Below are positions 26,982 to 36,110 of a DNA stretch of 64,000 nt, one piece after another. Location of the stretch: NCBI RefSeq assembly GCF_002754315.1, contig NZ_PEFE01000001.1, forward strand, positions 992,001-1,056,000, in the 5' to 3' direction. Both the position numbers and the translations under genes were made by a program. Under the pieces are notes generated by a model. The model had not been told where the DNA came from. It did no database searches and saw nothing but the letters and a program-made list of their open reading frames with translations. Within the stretch, counting starts at the first letter, position 1. Each line of letters opens with the position of its first letter. Source of the stretch: Flavobacterium sp. 11. Lineage in GTDB: Bacteria > Bacteroidota > Bacteroidia > Flavobacteriales > Flavobacteriaceae.

Positions 26982-28559
26982 ATGGCGGAAATCAAACCTG
27001 CTGAAATTTCAGCAATATTAAGAAAGCAAGTAGAAGGTTTTGAATCTGGTGCTACACTAGAAGAAGTAGGAACAGTACTTCAAGTTGGAGATGGTATTGC
27101 TCGTGTTTACGGGCTTTCTAATGTTCAATATGGAGAGTTAGTTGAATTTGACAATGGATTAGAAGCTATTGTTTTGAATCTTGAAGAAGACAATGTTGGT
27201 GTGGTACTTTTAGGACCATCAACAGGAATCAAAGAAGGTTCAACTGCTAAAAGAACACAACGTATTGCTTCTCTTAAAGTAGGAGAACAAATGGTAGGTC
27301 GTGTAGTAAACACTCTTGGTTTTCCAATTGATGGAAAAGGACCAATCGGTGGAGATTTATACGAGATGCCTTTGGAAAGAAAAGCTCCTGGAGTTATCTT
27401 CCGTCAACCAGTTACTGAACCATTACAAACAGGTATTAAAGCAGTAGATGCTATGATTCCAGTTGGTCGTGGACAACGTGAGCTAGTTATTGGTGACCGT
27501 CAAACAGGTAAATCAACTGTTTGTATCGATACTATCTTAAATCAAAAAGAATTTTATGATGCTGGGAAACCAGTATTCTGTATATATGTTGCAATTGGAC
27601 AAAAAGCGTCAACTGTAGCAGGAATTGCTAAAATGTTAGAAGAAAAAGGGGCAATGGCGTATACGATTATTGTTGCAGCTAATGCTTCTGATCCAGCTCC
27701 GATGCAAGTTTATGCTCCTTTCGCAGGTGCTGCAATTGGAGAATATTTTAGAGATTCAGGTCGTCCGGCTTTAATTGTTTATGATGATTTATCTAAACAA
27801 GCTGTTGCGTATCGTGAGGTTTCTCTTTTATTAAGAAGACCACCGGGACGTGAAGCATATCCTGGAGACGTTTTCTACTTACACAGTAGATTATTAGAGC
27901 GTGCTTGTAAAGTAATTGCAGATGATGGAATTGCTAAAAACATGAACGATTTACCAGATTCTATCAAATCAATTGTAAAAGGTGGTGGTTCATTGACTGC
28001 TTTGCCAATTATTGAAACTCAAGCGGGTGACGTTTCTGCATATATCCCAACAAACGTAATTTCGATTACTGATGGTCAAATTTTCTTAGATGGAGATTTG
28101 TTTAACTCTGGGGTTCGTCCAGCAATTAACGTAGGTATTTCGGTATCTCGTGTTGGAGGAAATGCACAAATTAAATCGATGAAAAAAGTAGCGGGTACTT
28201 TGAAACTGGATCAAGCACAATTCCGTGAATTGGAAGCGTTTGCTAAATTTGGTTCTGATTTAGATGCTGTTACTTTAAACGTAATTGAAAAAGGAAAAAG
28301 AAACGTTGAAATCTTGAAACAAGGTTTGAACGATCCTTATACTGTTGAAGATCAAGTTGCAATTATCTATGCTGGTTCTAAAAACTTATTGAGAAATGTT
28401 CCTGTGAATAAAGTAAGAGAATTTGAGAAAGATTTCTTGGAATTCTTGAACAACAAACACAGAGCAACTCTTGATGCTTTGAAAGCAGGAAAATTAACAG
28501 ACGAAATTACAGATGTAATCGAAACTGTAGCAAAAGAATTATCAGCAAAATATAATTAA
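26982..28559 (+). CDS. atpA: ATP synthase F1 subunit alpha
   Basis: The product is 525 residues with the nucleotide-binding P-loop GDRQTGKST (residues about 173-181), the [17 protein letters not shown] motif and the alpha signature [14 protein letters not shown]. The catalytic partner beta (atpD) and epsilon (atpC) are not in this window, in line with the split atp loci of many flavobacteria. The gap to atpG holds a short repeat-rich palindromic stretch. Confidence 0.97.
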   Translation: MAEIKPAEISAILRKQVEGFESGATLEEVGTVLQVGDGIARVYGLSNVQYGELVEFDNGLEAIVLNLEEDNVGVVLLGPSTGIKEGSTAKRTQRIASLKVGEQMVGRVVNTLGFPIDGKGPIGGDLYEMPLERKAPGVIFRQPVTEPLQTGIKAVDAMIPVGRGQRELVIGDRQTGKSTVCIDTILNQKEFYDAGKPVFCIYVAIGQKASTVAGIAKMLEEKGAMAYTIIVAANASDPAPMQVYAPFAGAAIGEYFRDSGRPALIVYDDLSKQAVAYREVSLLLRRPPGREAYPGDVFYLHSRLLERACKVIADDGIAKNMNDLPDSIKSIVKGGGSLTALPIIETQAGDVSAYIPTNVISITDGQIFLDGDLFNSGVRPAINVGISVSRVGGNAQIKSMKKVAGTLKLDQAQFRELEAFAKFGSDLDAVTLNVIEKGKRNVEILKQGLNDPYTVEDQVAIIYAGSKNLLRNVPVNKVREFEKDFLEFLNNKHRATLDALKAGKLTDEITDVIETVAKELSAKYN

Positions 28560-28562
28560 TAT

Positions 28563-28625
28563 AAGTGAATAGTGAATAGTGATTAGTGAAGAACTAATTA
28601 CTATTTACTTATTACTAATTACTAG
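28563..28625. repeat. Low-complexity palindromic stretch between atpA and atpG
   Basis: Repeats of GTGAATA and AGTGATTAGTGA are followed by roughly complementary CTAATTACTATT and TTACTAATTACTAG, giving a weak AT-rich hairpin inside the operon. It could tune the relative expression of alpha and gamma, but such stretches also occur elsewhere in these genomes. Confidence 0.4.
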
Positions 28626-28631
28626 AAAACA

Positions 28632-29492
28632 ATGGCAAATTTAAAGGAAATCCGTAATAGAATTACTTCCGTTTCATCTACGATGCAAATTACATCGGCA
28701 ATGAAAATGGTTTCTGCAGCAAAGCTAAAGAAAGCACAAGATGCAATCACAGCAATGCGCCCTTATGCCGAAAAATTAACGGAATTATTGCAAAATCTTT
28801 CTGCTACACTTGAAGGTGATGCAGGTGGAGAGTTTACAACACAACGTGAGATTAAAAAAGTTTTAGTGGTAGCCATAACTTCAAATAGAGGTTTATGTGG
28901 TGCATTTAATACAAATGTTATCAAAGAAGCTAAAAGCCGTTCGGAAGTTTATGCCGGAAAACAAGTTGATATTTTTGCTATTGGTAAAAAAGGAAATGAT
29001 GTTTTGAGCAAAACATTGTCAGTAGTAGATAATCAAAGTACTGTTTTTGACGATTTGACTTTTGATAATGTAGCTAAAATTGCTGACCTGTTAACGGAGA
29101 AATTTGTTTCTGGTGAATACGATAAAATTGAGTTGATTTATAATCAATTTAAAAATGCTGCGACACAAATCGTTCAAACAGAACAATTTTTGCCATTAGC
29201 ACCTATAAAATCTGATCTTACAGTTTCGACTGGAGATTATATTTTTGAACCTTCAAAAGAAGAAATCGTGTTGACTTTGATTCCAAAATCTTTAAAAACA
29301 CAATTGTATAAAGGAATTCGTGATTCATTTGCTTCAGAGCACGGAGCGCGTATGACTGCCATGCACAAAGCAACTGATAACGCAACTGAGTTGAGAAATC
29401 AATTGAAACTGACTTATAATAAAGCACGTCAAGCGGCCATTACTAATGAAATCTTAGAGATTGTTGGTGGAGCGGAAGCATTGAATGGGTAA
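28632..29492 (+). CDS. atpG: ATP synthase F1 subunit gamma
   Basis: The product is 286 residues. The N-terminal rotor helix ITSVSSTMQITSAMKMVSAA and the C-terminal helix ending in QAAITNEILEIVGGAEAL are the family hallmarks, and the middle has SNRGLCGAFN. Gamma is the central rotor shaft. It is the last gene of the operon and is followed by a strong terminator. Confidence 0.97.
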   Translation: MANLKEIRNRITSVSSTMQITSAMKMVSAAKLKKAQDAITAMRPYAEKLTELLQNLSATLEGDAGGEFTTQREIKKVLVVAITSNRGLCGAFNTNVIKEAKSRSEVYAGKQVDIFAIGKKGNDVLSKTLSVVDNQSTVFDDLTFDNVAKIADLLTEKFVSGEYDKIELIYNQFKNAATQIVQTEQFLPLAPIKSDLTVSTGDYIFEPSKEEIVLTLIPKSLKTQLYKGIRDSFASEHGARMTAMHKATDNATELRNQLKLTYNKARQAAITNEILEIVGGAEALNG

Positions 29493-29517
29493 TAATTATT
29501 GATTCAAAATATATTCT

Positions 29518-29548
29518 AAGAGCCAACAGATGTTGGCTCTTTTTTTGT
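29518..29548 (+). terminator. Rho-independent terminator after atpG
   Basis: AGAGCCAACA, a two-base loop, TGTTGGCTCT, then a T run. It closes the atp operon. Confidence 0.9.
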
Positions 29549-29581
29549 TTAATTTTATAGTTTAAAACAATACTAGGAAGA

Positions 29582-30025
29582 ATGAAATTAGAAATTAGAG
29601 AACTGACTACAGTAGAAGAAATGCTTAGTAACATTGAAGTAATGCGGTTTTTATATCCCACATTTACGGTAGAAAAGTATGAATCGTATTTAGTAGAAAT
29701 GATTCCGTATAATTACAAGCAGGTAGCCGTTTTTGAAAATGAGGTTTGTGTGGCGGTTTCCGGATTTTGGTCAGGAACAAAACTTTGGTCGGGAAAATAC
29801 ATCGAGATTGATAATTTTATTGTTCATCCAGAGCATCGTTCCAAAGGTTTGGGCAAAATGATGACCGATTATGTTGATGTTTTGGCTAAAGAAACCGGCT
29901 GTACAATGATTGTTTTGGACGCTTTTACCGGGAATTTTACGGCACATCGTTTCTATTACAATCAAGGTTATGTCCCAAAAGGATTCCACTTTCTTAAGAT
30001 TTTAAACGAAGAAGGATTAAGTTAA
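29582..30025 (+). CDS. GNAT family N-acetyltransferase
   Basis: The product is 147 residues. The acetyl-CoA-binding motif A is seen as DNFIVHPEHRSKGLGKMMTD (residues about 79-98), with motif B in HRFYYNQGYVPKGFHFLK near the end. It is a soluble single-domain acetyltransferase. The substrate is unknown. It is separated from atpG by a terminator and from the next gene by ten bases. Confidence 0.9.
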   Translation: MKLEIRELTTVEEMLSNIEVMRFLYPTFTVEKYESYLVEMIPYNYKQVAVFENEVCVAVSGFWSGTKLWSGKYIEIDNFIVHPEHRSKGLGKMMTDYVDVLAKETGCTMIVLDAFTGNFTAHRFYYNQGYVPKGFHFLKILNEEGLS

Positions 30026-30035
30026 ATAGAACAAT

Positions 30036-30497
30036 ATGAAAGGATATAAAAGAATCGTTGCCTTATTTATTATTGCAATCAGCCTGACTTTTTGTGCCAT
30101 GAAACCAGAATTTCAAACGGAATTTCCTCAAGAAATACAATCTGCTTTTTACCAGAAATGGGTAGACGGCAAGCAAAGTAGCGGAATTGATTTTTATATT
30201 GAATTCAAAAAATCGCTTGCGGCAAACATTAAGCTGGAGAAAATCTATTTTCAAAATCAGGAATTAGTTATAAAAGGAATTGTCAAAAATACTTTTACAG
30301 CCCATTTTTACAAAGAAAATAAAAAGGAAGATTTCATTCTGCACAAAGACCCTTCAAAAGAATATGGGAATAAAGCGCCGGTAATTCAAAAAACTAAATT
30401 TGATTTGAAACCTAATGAAGCGGTGTTAGAATACAAGAAAGATGATAAAACCTATTTTTTCAAAATAATTAATCCCATAGAAAAGCCATTAAGGTAA
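30036..30497 (+). CDS. Small putative lipoprotein of unknown function
   Basis: The product is 153 residues. The N-terminus is a signal sequence with a possible lipobox (ISLTFC, Cys at about residue 20). The remainder is a small soluble domain with alternating strands (KIYFQNQELVIKGIVKNTF; EAVLEYKKDDKTYFFKI). I do not recognise a family. Ten bases separate it from the acetyltransferase gene, so they may be co-transcribed. Confidence 0.7.
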   Translation: MKGYKRIVALFIIAISLTFCAMKPEFQTEFPQEIQSAFYQKWVDGKQSSGIDFYIEFKKSLAANIKLEKIYFQNQELVIKGIVKNTFTAHFYKENKKEDFILHKDPSKEYGNKAPVIQKTKFDLKPNEAVLEYKKDDKTYFFKIINPIEKPLR

Positions 30498-30583
30498 TTT
30501 TGGTGAAAATGAATCAGTTCTTGTCGTGGTATTTCTGTTCTAAAACAAATATTCACTTCAGATGATTAAACCAAAGAATTCGT

Positions 30584-30591
30584 TATTTTTG
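30584..30591 (+). promoter_or_regulatory. Candidate -7 box for the flippase gene
   Basis: TATTTTTG matches TAnnTTTG and lies 29 bases before the TTG start at 30621, supporting that start. Confidence 0.4.
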
Positions 30592-30620
30592 TTTTTATAA
30601 ATAGTAATAGACACATCATT

Positions 30621-32087
30621 TTGGGATTATATAAAAATCTTTTTAAACAGACTGCCATTTATGGATTGGCTACGGTCATACCAAGAATGTTCAGTTTTAT
30701 ACTGGTTCCATTATACACAGATTTGCTTCCAAAAGCCGAATATGGTAAGGTTTCCATCATTTTTGCCTGGATGATCTTTTTTAATGTAATTCTAGCTTAC
30801 GGATTTGAGACTGCTTTCTTTAGGTTTTACAATAAAGAAACAGATAAGAAATCAGTGGTGGAAACGACATCTGTTTCCCTTTTTTGGACTTCACTTTCGT
30901 TTTTATTCCTAGCCTTATTATTCCGAAATAAATTAGCCATTTGGTCTGGAATTGATGCGCAGTACATTACGTACACCATCTGGATTTTAGTCCTGGATGC
31001 CTTGGTGATTGTTCCTTTTTCTAAATTAAGGGTCAATCAGCAACCCATAAAATATGCTATAATCAAAATTGGAAATGTTGCAATCAATCTGGTTTTAAAC
31101 CTTTTCTTTTTAAGTTATTTGCCAGTAATTGCACAATCCAACCCAGATAGTTTTTTAAGTTCTTTTTACTTAGAAGATTTTCAAATAGGCTATATTTTTG
31201 TGTCTAATATCGTTGCGAGCTTAGTTACATTCTTAATACTTTCCCCTAATTACCTTTTGCTGAAATGGCATTTTGATTACAAGCTTTGGAAACGAATGAT
31301 GGGGTATGGTTTGCCTATTATGGTGGCCGGAATCGCATTTGCGATCAACGAACAATTCGACAAAATTTTATTGGGTAAATTACTGCCTGCAAATATTGCA
31401 GATGCCGAAGTAGGAGTATATTCGGCGTGTTATAAACTGGGATTATTTATGGTTTTGTACCGTACGGCCTACACATTAGGAATCGAACCTTTCTTTTTTA
31501 GCCACGCTGATAAGGAGGATGCGCCTCAAACCTATGCTACGATTACCAAATATTTTGTCATTTTTGGTTCTTTTATTCTGTTGTCAGTAATCGTTTTTGC
31601 CGATGTTTTAAAATACATTATGATTCAAGATGAGTCGTATTGGGAAGCGATGAAAGTGGTGCCGTTAATCATTTTGGCTAACTTTTTCCTGGGCATTTAC
31701 ACCAATCTTTCCGTTTGGTACAAACTGATAGACAAAACCCATATTGGCGCTTATATTTCTATTATTGGCGCAATAATTACACTGGCGTTAAATTACCTGC
31801 TAATCCCAACAATGAGCTATTACGGCTCAGCAATTGCCACGATTGCGGCTTATGGAAGCATGATGTTTATCTCCTACTATTTTGGAAATAAATATTACCC
31901 CATTCCGTATGATACGAACAAAATTGCCATGTATCTATTTATTTCAATAGGATTTTCGGCAGTTTCATTTTATGGCTTCAGGGAAAATTATTATGTAGGA
32001 ATCACATTATTACTCGCGTTCATGTATTTCATATACCACAACGAAAAAGAATTATTAATCAAAATTTTGAACCGAAAAAAGAATTAG
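30621..32087 (+). CDS. Wzx-like lipopolysaccharide or polysaccharide flippase
   Basis: The product is 488 residues with about fourteen hydrophobic segments, the layout of MOP-superfamily flippases. The N-terminus MGLYKNLFKQTAIYGLATVI followed by PRMFSFILVPLYT is typical. It would flip a lipid-linked sugar across the inner membrane. The start is a TTG at 30621; no ATG is available before the first membrane helix. It heads a run (flippase, dut, nucleotidyltransferase, TPR, DUF4292, EnvC-like) that I recall as syntenic in flavobacteria. Confidence 0.88.
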   Translation: MGLYKNLFKQTAIYGLATVIPRMFSFILVPLYTDLLPKAEYGKVSIIFAWMIFFNVILAYGFETAFFRFYNKETDKKSVVETTSVSLFWTSLSFLFLALLFRNKLAIWSGIDAQYITYTIWILVLDALVIVPFSKLRVNQQPIKYAIIKIGNVAINLVLNLFFLSYLPVIAQSNPDSFLSSFYLEDFQIGYIFVSNIVASLVTFLILSPNYLLLKWHFDYKLWKRMMGYGLPIMVAGIAFAINEQFDKILLGKLLPANIADAEVGVYSACYKLGLFMVLYRTAYTLGIEPFFFSHADKEDAPQTYATITKYFVIFGSFILLSVIVFADVLKYIMIQDESYWEAMKVVPLIILANFFLGIYTNLSVWYKLIDKTHIGAYISIIGAIITLALNYLLIPTMSYYGSAIATIAAYGSMMFISYYFGNKYYPIPYDTNKIAMYLFISIGFSAVSFYGFRENYYVGITLLLAFMYFIYHNEKELLIKILNRKKN

Positions 32088-32104
32088 AGCTTAAATTTAA
32101 ATTT

Positions 32105-32190
32105 TTAGGAGCTATTTCCTGCTATTCGTTGCAATCTTTTCCTTTTTAAAGAAAAAAGGAAAAGGATTTTCACTATTATCAGGGCTATAA
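32105..32190. repeat. Structured intergenic repeat related to 20293-20396
   Basis: It begins AGGAGCTATTTCCTGC and contains an AT-rich hairpin (AATCTTTTCC... against ...GGAAAAGGATT) and ends near AGGGCTAT. The central AATCTTTT...AAAAGGATT hairpin is shared with the element before the PorW/SprE-like gene. Confidence 0.5.
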
Positions 32191-32269
32191 CTCAAAATAA
32201 TCGAAACATAGTTACAGACAAGAAGGGACAAGTCGCGATTTGTCCCTACATATTTAAAATAAAAAAACA

Positions 32270-32704
32270 ATGACAATAAACATAATCAACAAATCACAAC
32301 ACGCCTTGCCAAACTATGAAACCATAGCATCGGCAGGAATGGACTTAAGAGCAAACTTAACGGAATCGATAACCCTAAAACCATTGGAAAGAACCATTGT
32401 AAAAACAGGTCTTTTCATAGAATTACCCATAGGTTACGAAGCACAAGTGCGTCCAAGAAGCGGTCTGGCTGCCAAAAAAGGAATTACAGTCCTGAATTCT
32501 CCAGGAACAGTAGATGCAGATTATCGTGGTGAAATTGGTGTGATTTTAGTAAATTTATCCAATGAAGATTTTGTCATTGAAAACGGGGAACGTATCGCAC
32601 AACTTATCATAGCAAAACACGAACGTGCTGAGTGGATTGAAGTACAGGAACTAACAGAAACTTCCAGAGGTGAAGGTGGTTTTGGAAGTACAGGAGTGAA
32701 GTAA
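32270..32704 (+). CDS. dut: Deoxyuridine 5'-triphosphate nucleotidohydrolase
   Basis: The product is 144 residues, the normal size of trimeric dUTPase. All five motifs are visible: [41 protein letters not shown] and the C-terminal GEGGFGSTG. It hydrolyses dUTP to dUMP and pyrophosphate. No anomalies. Confidence 0.97.
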   Translation: MTINIINKSQHALPNYETIASAGMDLRANLTESITLKPLERTIVKTGLFIELPIGYEAQVRPRSGLAAKKGITVLNSPGTVDADYRGEIGVILVNLSNEDFVIENGERIAQLIIAKHERAEWIEVQELTETSRGEGGFGSTGVK

Positions 32705-32706
32705 GT

Positions 32707-32880
32707 ATTCAGTACTCAGTTTTTAGTGTTCAGTCCTAGTGTAGCGGTCAAGAAACATGTAATAAATTAATTAAAAGTCTGTGGGAATCGGTTTAATCCG
32801 TTTAATCTGTGGCTAAAATAGAACAGTAATATCTTCGTGAACTTTGCGAAAAACTTCGCGACTTTGCGGTTAAATAACCA
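32707..32880. repeat. Repeat-rich gap between dut and the nucleotidyltransferase
   Basis: The gap holds three kinds of simple repeat: AGTACTCAGTTTTTAGTGTTCAG, GGTTTAATCCGTTTAATCTG, and the ACTTTGCG unit (32840-32873). No open frame or clear promoter is seen. Confidence 0.45.
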
Positions 32881-32886
32881 ATAAAA

Positions 32887-33897
32887 ATGAAAATAATTGT
32901 CCCAATGGCAGGTCGTGGTTCACGTCTTCGCCCGCATACATTAACCATTCCTAAACCATTAATTCCTATCGCTGGAAAACCAATCGTTCACCGTCTGGTC
33001 GAAGATATTGCTGGCGTGTTGAATCAAGATATTGAAGAAGTAGCCTTTATTATTCACGAAAGTTTTGGTAAAAAAGTAGAAGAAGAATTACTTGCGATCG
33101 CACAAAAATTAGGCGCCAAAGGCACTATTTATTATCAAAATGAAGCTTTAGGAACCGGTCACGCGATTATGTGTGCCAAAGATTCTTTGAGCGGACCCGC
33201 TGTTATTGCTTATGCCGATACTTTAATTCGTGCCGATTTCGATTTAGATCAAAATGCCGATAGTGTTATTTGGGTAAAACAAGTGGATCATCCAGAGGCT
33301 TTTGGTGTGATAAACCTAAACGAAGCGAATGAAATTGTAGAACTGGTAGAAAAACCTGCGGCGTTTGTTTCGGACCTTGCCGTTATTGGAATTTACTATT
33401 TTAAGGATGTTGCCGTTTTAAAAAGCGAACTTCAATTAGTATTAGATAATAATATTATTCACGGTGGAGAATATCAAATTAACGACGGAATCAAGCAAAT
33501 GATGGCAAAAGGCATGAAATTTGTACCAGGAACAGTCGATGAGTGGATGGATTGTGGAAACAAAGACGTTACGGTAGAAACAAATTCCAGGATGTTAGGT
33601 TTCTTGCATAATGACGGGACACATTTGGTAGATTTTGATGTCAAATTAGAGAACTCCACAATTATTCCGCCATGTTATATTGGGGAAGATGTAGTGTTGA
33701 TAAATGCAACGGTTGGTCCTAATGTTTCCTTAGGAAAAGGATGTCATGTAATAAACAGCAGTATTAAAAACAGTTTGGTACAAACGCACTCTAACATAAA
33801 AAACGCGAATTTAGATAATGCGATGATTGGGAATCATGCCAGTTTTGATGGTAACTTTACAAGCATCAGTATTGGAGACTATTCGGTTTTAGAATAA
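32887..33897 (+). CDS. Sugar-phosphate nucleotidyltransferase
   Basis: The product is 336 residues. The N-terminal pyrophosphorylase domain has the nucleotide-binding loop IIVPMAGRGSRLRPHTLT and the lysine-bearing PKPLIPIAGKPI; ALGTGHAIMCAKDSLSG and YADTLIRADFDLD follow. The last 80 residues look like a left-handed beta-helix of hexapeptide repeats. It activates a sugar-1-phosphate with an NTP; glucose-1-phosphate with dTTP or UTP is the nearest guess, but mannose-1-phosphate cannot be excluded. Confidence 0.9.
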   Translation: MKIIVPMAGRGSRLRPHTLTIPKPLIPIAGKPIVHRLVEDIAGVLNQDIEEVAFIIHESFGKKVEEELLAIAQKLGAKGTIYYQNEALGTGHAIMCAKDSLSGPAVIAYADTLIRADFDLDQNADSVIWVKQVDHPEAFGVINLNEANEIVELVEKPAAFVSDLAVIGIYYFKDVAVLKSELQLVLDNNIIHGGEYQINDGIKQMMAKGMKFVPGTVDEWMDCGNKDVTVETNSRMLGFLHNDGTHLVDFDVKLENSTIIPPCYIGEDVVLINATVGPNVSLGKGCHVINSSIKNSLVQTHSNIKNANLDNAMIGNHASFDGNFTSISIGDYSVLE

Positions 33898-33949
33898 AAA
33901 ATGGTTCAATTCTTGTATGTATAAGAAAGATTCAAGATTAAAAAATAGA

Positions 33950-35299
33950 ATGAAAAAAAGCGCTTTAATAGTTTTATTTCTGGTTTTGCAATGCAATTCA
34001 GCTTTGCTATTGGCACAAACGGAACCCGAAGAAATTAAGCTCGATGCAGATCAGTTTCAGGAATTTTTTTATGAATCATTGCTTCAAAAAGGAATCGAAA
34101 ATTATGACAAAGCAGTAGTGGCTTTGGATAAATGTATCAAGATTAAACCGAATGATGCCGCTGTGTATTATGAATTAGGGAAAAATTATTTAGCATTAAA
34201 GGAATATAAAAATGCCTATTCTTCATTTGAAAAAGCCACACAAATTGATCCAAAAAACAAATGGTTTTGGGTGGGAATGTATGATGTGAGTTATGAAACG
34301 AGCGATTATAACCAGGCAATAATGGTTATCAATAAATTGATAGAATTTGATGAGAAGTATAAAGAGGATTTGACATCGCTTTATATGGGAACCAAACAAT
34401 TTGACAAAGCGTTGGATTTAATCAACGAGTTAAACGAAACATTTGGAAAAACGGACAGAAGGGATTTATACAAAAGCCAGATTTTATCGGAAGGGAAATT
34501 TCAGAATATGGAAGCTTCAAATTTGTTAGAGCAAATTGAAAAGAATCCCAAAGAAGAATCTAATTATATCAGTTTGATTGTTTTGTATTCTAAAAATAAT
34601 GAGGAAGAAAAAGCGTTTGAAATTGTCAAAAAACTGGAAAAAGCTTTACCAAATTCCGAATGGGCTCAAGTAACATTATTCAAAAATTATTTGGATAGTA
34701 ATGACGCTCCAAAAGCAATAAACGCCATGAATGTGGTTTTGGCCAGTACCAAAATAGATGCTAAAATAAAGCACCGAATACTGAATGAGTTTTTGATTTT
34801 TGCAGATAAAAATCCGCAATACACAGCTGATTTAGAAAAAGCGATTTCGTATTTTGATAATGACGCAGCGGTTAATGTCGCTAAGGAAATAGGAAAGTTT
34901 TACCACGCTAAAAAGCAATGGGCAAAAGCGACAAAGTATTATGAGCAAGCATTAAAAAACGGTTCAGGAGATGATATCGAAACTAATTTGCTTTTGCTTC
35001 AAACCTATACAGAGACAAAGCAATTTGAATTAGTTGCCAAAAAAGCCTCCGCAATGGTGGATACTTTTCCAACACAGCCTCAGTTTTACTACTATTCAGG
35101 GATGGCAAATAATCAATTGCAACAATTTAAAAAAGCCAAGGATATGCTGGAAATGGGCTTGGATTATTTAGTAGAGGACAGAGCATTAGAAATAAATTTC
35201 AACATTCAGTTGGGAGAAGCATACAACGGTTTAGGAGATTTCAAGAAAAAAGAAATGTATTTTTCTAAAGCCAATCAATTATTAAAAGAAAAAAAATAA
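33950..35299 (+). CDS. Secreted TPR-repeat protein
   Basis: The product is 449 residues with a signal peptide (ALIVLFLVLQCNSALLLAQ) and about eight TPR-like units, for example AAVYYELGKNYLALKEYKNA and AKEIGKFYHAKKQWAKATKY. An upstream in-frame ATG at 33917 would add eleven polar residues before the signal peptide, so 33950 is preferred. It probably acts as a periplasmic scaffold. Its stop overlaps the next start (TAATG), showing tight coupling with the DUF4292 lipoprotein. Confidence 0.88.
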   Translation: MKKSALIVLFLVLQCNSALLLAQTEPEEIKLDADQFQEFFYESLLQKGIENYDKAVVALDKCIKIKPNDAAVYYELGKNYLALKEYKNAYSSFEKATQIDPKNKWFWVGMYDVSYETSDYNQAIMVINKLIEFDEKYKEDLTSLYMGTKQFDKALDLINELNETFGKTDRRDLYKSQILSEGKFQNMEASNLLEQIEKNPKEESNYISLIVLYSKNNEEEKAFEIVKKLEKALPNSEWAQVTLFKNYLDSNDAPKAINAMNVVLASTKIDAKIKHRILNEFLIFADKNPQYTADLEKAISYFDNDAAVNVAKEIGKFYHAKKQWAKATKYYEQALKNGSGDDIETNLLLLQTYTETKQFELVAKKASAMVDTFPTQPQFYYYSGMANNQLQQFKKAKDMLEMGLDYLVEDRALEINFNIQLGEAYNGLGDFKKKEMYFSKANQLLKEKK

Positions 35300-36087
35300 T
35301 GAAAAAAATAGCAATAATAATAGTACTCGCTCTTTTTGTGGTTTCCTGTAAATCCAAAGCCATTGCGGTTGCGGCCAGTAATGCGCCAACAACGGAGGCG
35401 GCGGGTTATATGACGTCCAAAAAAATAATAGAAAATCACTACAACAATAAAAATCAATTTTCTACATTATATATTAAGTCAAGCGCCCGTTATGCTGACA
35501 ACAAACAAACTCAAAATGTTACGGCCGAAATTAGGATTAAGAAGGACGAACAAATTTTGGTAAGCATTCGTTTTCTTGGAATTACAATGGCGAAAGCATT
35601 GATTACGCCAAAATCAGTGAACTATTATGAAAAGATAAACGGTAGTTATTTTGAAGGTGATTTTAGCAGTTTAAGTCAATGGCTGGGAACTGATTTGGAT
35701 TACAATAAAATTCAAAATATGTTATTGGGACAAGCAATTGATGATTTGACAAAAGGGAAATATCTTGAATCATTATTGGAACAAACGTATCGATTAGATG
35801 ATGTTTCAAATTCAAATACGAAAAAATCGTTCTTTTTAGATGCCGATAATTTTTTGGTTCAAAAACAAGAAATCACACAAACTGCCGAAGAACGAATGAT
35901 TAAAGTGGCTTATGCTGACAGTAAAGTGTACAATGAGGCAACGTTGCCTACAAGTGTTCTGATCAATACTTTTCAGAAGAAAGGCAATACCGAAATTAAT
36001 CTGGATTACAACACGGTAACTTTCAATGAAGAACTTTCTTTTCCATATAGTGTTCCAAATGGGTACAAAAGAATTATAATTAAGTAA
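35299..36087 (+). CDS. DUF4292 family lipoprotein
   Basis: The product is 262 residues with a lipobox (VVSCK) at about residue 15. The body (RIKKDEQILVSIRFLGITMA; VNYYEKINGSYFEGDFS) fits DUF4292, whose members resemble the LolA/LolB fold and may handle lipoproteins or lipids at the outer membrane; this structural link is from general knowledge, not shown here. It is coupled to the TPR gene before it and the EnvC-like gene 23 bases after it. Confidence 0.85.
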   Translation: MKKIAIIIVLALFVVSCKSKAIAVAASNAPTTEAAGYMTSKKIIENHYNNKNQFSTLYIKSSARYADNKQTQNVTAEIRIKKDEQILVSIRFLGITMAKALITPKSVNYYEKINGSYFEGDFSSLSQWLGTDLDYNKIQNMLLGQAIDDLTKGKYLESLLEQTYRLDDVSNSNTKKSFFLDADNFLVQKQEITQTAEERMIKVAYADSKVYNEATLPTSVLINTFQKKGNTEINLDYNTVTFNEELSFPYSVPNGYKRIIIK

Positions 36088-36110
36088 ATTAGCAAAAATA
36101 TTTTTTTAAT

